A stretch of 10,698 bases of DNA from positions 431,125-441,822 of the forward strand of contig CAJNDS010002310.1 of NCBI GenBank assembly GCA_905221605.1. The letters are read 5' to 3'. Position numbers and translations under genes: made by a program. Shown here piece by piece: positions 6,402 through 10,698 of the stretch (position 1 is the first letter of the stretch; the number at the start of each line of letters is the position of its first letter). Below the pieces are notes generated by a model that was not told the DNA's origin, ran no database searches, and saw only the letters and a program-made list of their open reading frames with translations. This stretch comes from Symbiodinium natans. Its lineage: Eukaryota > Sar > Dinophyceae > Suessiales > Symbiodiniaceae.

Positions 6402-6765
6402 AGATTTTTTTGATACCACAGGGCTTAATGCATGCTATCATTGGACTATAGCGGATAAGCCGTTGAGATAAAGTTCGGATAGGGCGTTTCCACTGATCCA
6501 CCTGCACACGACGAATATGTGTGAGCTCTGTTTTGGCAAAGCAGACCCCGTTAAAATACTGATTATATGCGTGCTTCAATGTTTCCATTGACGGGGATGG
6601 GGGTATTGAAGGGAATACGATCATCAACCAATGAGACCAGGGGGTACCGTTGATGGAAATTCCACGAAATTTCAATATTTTATTTTGAAATGCAGCTGCG
6701 GAGTGTCGCAAAATCCTGTGGGGTCCACCTGCTGAATGAGCTTTGGCCAGGTGTTTGACGTCCAT
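6229..6765 (-). CDS. hypothetical 178-codon minus-strand frame
   Basis: The longest stop-free frame with an ATG in the window, starting MDVKHLAKAHSAGGPHRILR and basic overall (many Arg and Lys). A stretch such as MIVFPSIPPSPSMETLKHAY is Pro-rich. No signal peptide, domain or repeat is recognised. A frame this long is uncommon by chance at about 50% GC but not decisive over 10.7 kb read in six frames. An AG|GTAGGC junction just upstream of the ATG could be a splice site. It conflicts with the plus-strand terminal exon over 6229-6401. Confidence 0.3.
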   Translation of the reverse strand: MDVKHLAKAHSAGGPHRILRHSAAAFQNKILKFRGISINGTPWSHWLMIVFPSIPPSPSMETLKHAYNQYFNGVCFAKTELTHIRRVQVDQWKRPIRTLSQRLIRYSPMIACIKPCGIKKIFTGDLRRMPQRELKVEMKVWTTSCQQDTIEICRNDSFSTWLRNRRAAMPSHVYIHRQ

Positions 6766-7028
6766 GCCTACCTACAGGTGCCCAGCTACCCAAACCAATG
6801 CGGGAAAGAGTGAAACTCAAATGGGCAGTTCTGGAATTTCGAAGACAGACCATGAGAGAGTACAGCTGTCACTTGAAACAGAACTGTTTCTTCAGCAGAG
6901 TACAAGATCAGGAAGATGACAGTGAAAATCAAGTAATGCAATGACATGGTCAGCCTGACGTCAGCTCGCGGAAACACCGCTTTGATTTTGCAGGGATTGG
7001 TCGCCCTGGCTGAAACTCCTGATTCAAC

Positions 7029-7110
7029 ATGGATTTGCCTCAAGCCGAAATCAACGCGCTCTCACGCGTGCTCCCAGCACTCTTCCCAGCTGGGCCCGGG
7101 CTGGGAAGTG
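7029..7110 (+). CDS. possible first coding exon of a further gene
   Basis: An ATG at 7029 follows two in-frame stops and opens MDLPQAEINALSRVLPALFP then AGPGLGS. A strong donor GAAGTG|GTGAGC lies at 7111 (phase 1); without splicing the frame ends at a TAA after 42 codons. An acceptor TTTGATTTTGCAG|G lies just upstream, so it could instead be an internal exon in another frame. The partner exon was not found. A 9-bp-arm hairpin covers its 3' end. Confidence 0.3.
7082..7108. repeat. hairpin with 9-bp perfect arms
   Basis: CTTCCCAGC (7082-7090) is the reverse complement of GCTGGGAAG (7100-7108). The 9-base loop TGGGCCCGG itself contains the palindrome GGGCCC. It overlaps the 3' end of the putative exon ending at 7110 and its donor. 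Confidence 0.85.
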
Positions 7111-7299
7111 GTGAGCGCCAGGAAGCAGATTCAACGCGGCCAAATGCCGAATGTTAAGCTACACTCTTCTTGCAAGTAGACTGCAGAACTTGAACCACTC
7201 CTGCGCGACCAACCTTCCCTAAAGCTCTCCTCGCCTCTCGCTCGAGATGCTAAGTTAAGGCAACAGCTTGGTTTCACCCATTTCTGAAAGCTTGCGGCG

Positions 7300-7356
7300 G
7301 TGCTCCCCTGAGTCCTCAGTGAAAAAGAAATGGACTCTGTGCTCCCCTGAGTCCTC
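7300..7356. repeat. 18-bp direct repeat pair
   Basis: gtgctcccctgagtcctc occurs at 7300-7317 and again at 7339-7356, 39 bases apart. The second copy abuts the 3' end of the methyltransferase-like fragment. This is consistent with a local duplication or a footprint of the event that left the fragment. Confidence 0.9.
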
Positions 7357-7608
7357 TATACATATATATGCTGCGCGCTCGCTGGATGGCCCCGGCCGTC
7401 GAAGGCAGCGCATCGGTCACCTTTTCTGCAGACGCCGCGGGAGGGCGTCCAGGGCAGAGACGTCCAAAGGCGTGTGGGCTTTCTGTAGCTATACCCGAAG
7501 GCACAGTACGTGACATCGCGATACGGCAAGCCTGCCATGTACTCGCGCGTCTTGAGCAGCCCCGTCTGCGGGTTCTCGCGGGCGGAGGTAGTCGAGAATC
7601 TCCAGCAT
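7356..7608 (-). pseudogene. truncated, frameshifted DNA methyltransferase-like fragment
   Basis: On the minus strand one frame reads MLEILDYLRPR (from 7608). A second frame then reads ENPQTGLLKTREYMAGLPYR (from 7577), DVTYCAFGYSYRKPTRLWTS, LPWTPSRGVCRKGDRC and GRGHPASAQ, with a stop at 7356-7358. This matches the C-terminal part of a SAM-dependent, C5-cytosine-methyltransferase-like family found in phages, algal viruses and mobile elements: a helix, then 'ENPxxGxL', 'YCxYGxxYRKxTxxWTN', 'PxPxCxxxxxC' and a final 'HxxxAQ'. The SAM-binding motif and the Pro-Cys catalytic motif lie in the missing N-terminal part. The two frames meet near 7578-7590, where roughly four residues and the frame are lost. 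GC content is higher than in the surroundings. It is a dead fragment, perhaps from a retroelement or an integrated algal-virus-type gene. Confidence 0.6.
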
Positions 7609-7634
7609 AGGGTTTTAGGGTTGAGGGTTTAGGG
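7609..7634. repeat. interstitial telomere-like tract (TTTAGGG type)
   Basis: agggttttagggttgagggtttaggg, three near-copies of TTTAGGG. It starts at the base next to the truncated 5' end of the methyltransferase fragment. Such tracts can mark repaired double-strand breaks or insertion points. Confidence 0.8.
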
Positions 7635-8922
7635 ATATATACCCTGTGCCAGAAGTAAGACCCCTTCTCCAGGTGGAGGGACGACCTCGGGCGCACGAGA
7701 AGCAGCGAACACGTCATGCAAACTGCATGCGATACACATCTCGCTATCTCATCACCTGGCACGGGGCCGCCAGGTCATGCTGCTAGACGCAGTGACGTAG
7801 TGGTTGGACTTGGAGTGCTCTGCATCCACTCGGCCCTTTCCGAATTCATCCTGATGGCAACGGTCAGAGGCTCTGGGCTGTGATCAGCACAGCTGCGGCG
7901 ACCCCCCATCTTTTCGCGCTGCTGTCTCAAACGAGCAATTAGGGGATCACCACGCTTCTTGAGGATCTTTGAAGTTGTGTGTGTGTGTTTGGCACAGACT
8001 TAAAGCCTTTCTGGGTGACCGTAAGGGTCAAACAAGGGTGTCCAGCATCCTTCCAACAAACGATAGAACCGCGTTGCTAGACTTGAAGGTTGTGTAAATG
8101 CGGCAGAATACGAGCAAGAAGCTGTAGGGTTCACAGTGATCGATGTCAAGGATCCTTCGTCAGCTGTCTCTGATCGTGGTCAAGTTTGAGCGGTTCTCTT
8201 GTTGCTGACACTTCGGTCTAATCGCATCTCGGCTCGATCAGCTTTCGTCTTTTTAGGTAAGCTTTGGGAGGGTGAACGGCCCTTCCTCCTCGCTTTCAGA
8301 GGCAATGGCATCGGAGGCCGCTCACGGGTGATTATGGTTTCCCAGGCACCTACGGCGAATAGGTTCGAGGCCTTATGTTTGAGATTGTTTGGGAGGCGGC
8401 GTCTCCATCAACAGCACCTGCATATCTTGTAGCGGTCGTGCATGTGGTCAGCCTGACAAGCTACAGACTGCGAAGTCAGGCGCCTCATTTCCGGGTTTGT
8501 GGCAAGCGCTGCCAGGGCGGGACCAATGCACTGGATCTGGTCTGCCTGTGGGGTCCTTAAGGGAGAGTTTCGGCTCCTGTTATTCCTGTATAGGGGCTGG
8601 GATCTAGAACCTTGTGACAAGGGATCTGCGTGAGGGAAGCCGTGCTTCGGGAGCTGGCCGGGTATCAACGCGCACGCAAAGTGCTAAAGGGCTGCGGTGC
8701 TCCGAGGCGTGTTGATCTGTCTGAAAGGCGTTCATAGCGTGTAGTCGAGCTCGCAGTGGGTGGAACACGGACCATCCGTACCCGATTGTATTCGAATCCC
8801 TGGCTACTCTTACGACCTTGGACAACCGAACTGACTGCCAAACAGGTTACTGTGGGGTTTGTGCATACAGATTCTTGCTAGGGCAAATCAATTGTTGACG
8901 TTTCTCGCAGCGCAGACGGTGA
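7635..8922. other. unassigned region with weak coding-like patches
   Basis: 7635-8190 shows nothing beyond a small (GT)n run near 7977-7988. From 8199 to 8607 several overlapping plus frames are open. An acceptor-like CGTCTTTTTAG|GTAAG at 8255-8257 precedes a reading KLWEGERPFLLAFRGNGIGG, and a second frame covers 8375-8560. Neither gives a recognisable domain or a consistent exon chain. A tRNA-like TTCGAAT at 8791 lacks any arms. Best left as intergenic with possible exons. Confidence 0.4.
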
Positions 8923-8969
8923 ATGCAAGGGTTTTCGGAGCTAGTCTCCCGTTGTCTCCACTTGTCAAC

Positions 8970-9026
8970 CTTCATGTGGAGTGGTGAATGCCGCGGATGT
9001 TCCTCTTGTCTCTCTTCATGTGGAGT
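8970..9026. repeat. 13-bp direct repeat pair (cttcatgtggagt)
   Basis: Identical copies at 8970-8982 and 9014-9026, with a partial third copy (cttcatgctgtg) near 9067. Spacing is about 44-53 bases, suggesting a decayed tandem repeat. They lie inside a Cys-rich open frame that is therefore doubtful as a gene. Confidence 0.75.
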
Positions 9027-9280
9027 CTGTGGTAGATGTGTGAGACCATGGCTTCACTTCCTTCTCTTCATGCTGTGTCGGTGTGGTCGGGGTCAGCCGA
9101 AGGTTTCGGAGGCTTCTTTTCTCTTGTTCCGGGGCATCTGCTCTTCCGCGAGCTACGCTGCCAAGGTATTGTTTCGATTTAGCTTCAACAGTTGGGGGCT
9201 TTGCATGAAAGTTCGAATACGGGACGCTGTGGGAGTGCACTTTTTCGACCAAAACACATGCAAACTTATTGCAATACAAC

Positions 9281-9337
9281 CAATCCTGAGGGACTCTGCC
9301 CAGGGGTCCGGCTCTCCAACAGAGTCCCTCAGGATTG
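9281..9337. repeat. perfect inverted repeat, 18-bp arms, 21-base loop
   Basis: caatcctgagggactctg (9281-9298) and its exact reverse complement (9320-9337) flank a 21-base spacer. A long T-rich run (ttattttt...ggtttttctg) follows directly. It could be the core of a small foldback or MITE-like element, or a structured RNA. The T-run is not evidence of a terminator in this kind of genome. Confidence 0.95.
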
Positions 9338-9398
9338 TTATTTTTCTTGGTTTTCTTGTTTTTTTTTTGGTTTTTCTGCTGGAAGAGTCCCGAAAGAC

Positions 9399-9416
9399 CA
9401 AAAAACTAGTTTTTTG
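9399..9416. repeat. 18-bp perfect palindrome caaaaaactagttttttg
   Basis: Self-complementary with no spacer, centred on CTAG, 61 bases after the 18-bp-arm hairpin. It may form the other boundary of the same foldback element. Confidence 0.9.
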
Positions 9417-9473
9417 ACTGTTGAGCTCTATTCAGAGGTTCTTGCACGCATTTCCTTGTTTCCTCCAAGTAAC

Positions 9474-9565
9474 GTAGCCTTCTCAAGGTTTGGAGGTTGT
9501 TTTCAACAAGTCAAGTGGCCTTCTCAATGTGGGGATGTTCTTCAGTGACGAATGTGGCCTTTTCA
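9474..9565. repeat. three imperfect copies of gtggccttctcaa
   Basis: gtagccttctcaagg (9475), gtggccttctcaatg (9518) and gtggccttttcaata (9555) recur 37-43 bases apart, with gttg/gatgttctt-like words between. This is a decayed short tandem repeat. No coding content is seen around it. Confidence 0.6.
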
Positions 9566-10220
9566 ATAGGGCCAAAAAATAAGACGTTCATGGATGGAAG
9601 TCACAGAGAGGGCAGAAAAGCATCAAGAAGAGTTTTGTCCCAAATAGAAAATAGCGGTCAGTAGTAGCATGCATCTGTAAATGTATCTTTAAAGTTTTCC
9701 TGCAACTTAAGCGATATGCACTGCCAACGCGTGCACACCTTCAAGACAGAGTTATATCAGCCACGAGCACTGGCAACTGACATCAGAAAGAAACGAAGGC
9801 TTGAGAAAAGACAAACATTGGCAAATTTTCAGGTCAGCCATGGGCATGTGGAGCGTCGCTCTCCTTTTGGTCAGACGCCACATCATGAGTGGCCAGCCGC
9901 CGGGCAGATGACAAACCTTAGAACGACGACTTCGCACCAACAACAAACATGAATCAGCATACATGCAGCCAGTATTTATTAAAAAGGAGAACTGCTAATC
10001 CATGCAGTGCACTCCGACTCACTGACTGGCAAATTCTTTTCCCCACAGGTACGGACTGAAGAACCCATGCCGCCCCTAGATTGGCACAAATTACAGAAGA
10101 GTTGCCACTGGGACATCTCTACTGGGAGTGGCCATTGCAGTCCATTGCAGACGATTGGCCGCCCTCCCACAGAAAGGCCTTTTGCCTGTGGATTTGCGCT
10201 TTCGAATGGCCGTTGCTGTT
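9566..10220. other. unassigned, one possible exon at 10049-10228 (+)
   Basis: 9716-9952 has overlapping open frames on both strands, one reading RALATDIRKKRRLEKRQTLA before a donor-like TTTTCAG|GTCAGC at 9832. The choice of frame is unclear. A strong acceptor CTTTTCCCCACAG|GT at 10047-10048 opens a frame reading VRTEEPMPPLDWHKLQKSCH that runs to a TAG at 10226, just inside the satellite array. No domain recognised in either. Confidence 0.3.
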
Positions 10221-10698
10221 TTCTGTAGCAAAACCTACCTTGAAAGGACGCCCGCGCCAGACCCCTTTCAGACCTCTAAGTTTTTACCAGGGGGTGTGCC
10301 CCGCAAGAAATGAGGCTGCAAGTGTTCGAAGAACAGGGCGTCCTTTTTCTTCCTTTTCTGTAGCAAAACCCTACCTTAAAAGGACGCCCGCGCCAGACCC
10401 CTTTCAGACCTCTAAGTTTTTACCAGGGGGTGTGCCCCGCAAGAAATGAGGCTGCAAGTGTTCGAAGAACAGGGCGTCCTTTTTCTTCCTTTTCTGGAGC
10501 AAAACCTACCTTGAAAGGACGCCCGCGCCAGACCCGTTTCAGACCTCTAAGTTTTTACCAGGGGTGTGCCCCGCAAGAAATGAGGCTGCAAGTGTTCGAA
10601 AACAGGGCGTCCTTTTTCTTCCTTTTCTGTAGCAAAACCTACCTTAAAAGGACGCCCGCGCCAGACCCCTTTCAGACCTCTAAGTTTTTACCAGGGGT
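10221..10698. repeat. tandem satellite, 133-136 bp unit, about 3.5 copies
   Basis: Units begin at ttctg(t/g)agcaaaacc: 10221, 10356, 10492 and 10625, the last cut by the window end. Copies are about 97% alike by eye and differ by small indels (aaccctacc in copy 2, ggggtgtg against gggggtgtg, gttcgaagaac against gttcgaaaac). Each unit carries the inverted words aaaggacgccc and gggcgtccttt. These face each other both within a unit (about 80 bases apart) and across unit junctions (about 30 bases apart). Open frames across it are by-products of a period near a multiple of three. Confidence 0.95.

Noticed and set aside
7316-7762. 148-codon minus-strand frame starting MPGDEIARC
   Set aside because: A different frame over the methyltransferase fragment; the homologous frame is the one reading ENPQTG...YRKPTRLW.
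8760-8810. tRNA gene (TTCGAAT loop)
   Set aside because: No T-stem pairing, no anticodon or D arm around it. A second TTCGA word at 8363 fails in the same way.
8923-9417. 164-codon plus-strand frame
   Set aside because: It runs through short direct repeats, a perfect hairpin and a T-rich tract, giving Cys-rich then Phe/Leu-rich low-complexity translation. No family signal.
9474-9489. cgtagccttctcaag as a relic of the dinoflagellate spliced leader
   Set aside because: Only the two ends resemble the leader and its middle is absent. The word recurs twice nearby as part of a local repeat.
10081-10449. 122-codon plus-strand frame with repeated peptide
   Set aside because: Repetition comes from the satellite unit of 135 bases being a multiple of three; the frame begins at TTG and is broken in the next unit.
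10221-10698. CRISPR array
   Set aside because: Units are 133-136 bp and directly adjacent with no unique spacers, in eukaryotic-style DNA.

Overview
The window looks like nuclear DNA of an intron-rich eukaryotic alga, most likely a dinoflagellate of the Symbiodiniaceae type. No reading frame is compact or bacterial-like. Coding signal comes in short pieces of 26 to about 380 bases, bounded by GT...AG (once possibly GC...AG) splice sites, and most acceptors read AG|G. Between the pieces are (CA)n and (GA)n microsatellites, degenerate TTTAGGG telomere-like tracts and a tandem satellite. The taxonomic call is an inference from this style; no spliced leader or rRNA was found to fix it.

Layout. 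1-2680: a (CA)n microsatellite, then gene-poor DNA with a G/T-rich telomere-like stretch near 1859-2063. 2684-4053 (+): a spliced gene whose two best exons (3349-3506 and 3675-4053) join in phase into a metacaspase-like (C14 caspase-fold) domain. The histidine of the SGHG motif is arginine, so it is probably a pseudo-protease. 4169-4627 (+): weaker exons that could continue this gene. 4951-6401 (+): a phase-consistent chain of six or seven exons ending at a TGA, with no recognised family. It may be a second gene or the far 3' part of the first. Competing open pieces lie on the minus strand at 4726-4837, 5281-5522 and 6229-6765. 7029-7110 (+): a possible first exon with a strong donor. 7356-7608 (-): a truncated, frameshifted methyltransferase-like fragment joined directly to a TTTAGGG-like tract. 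7640-10220: mostly unassigned DNA with a perfect 18-bp-arm hairpin, an 18-bp palindrome and short imperfect repeats. 10221-10698: about 3.5 copies of a 133-136 bp satellite with fold-back arms, running off the window end.

The items most worth attention are the degenerate metacaspase-like domain, the methyltransferase fragment at an interstitial telomere-like tract, the fold-back satellite, and the unrecognised exon chain at 4951-6401 with its unusually short introns. All exon models here were built by eye from splice signals and phase. They need transcript evidence.
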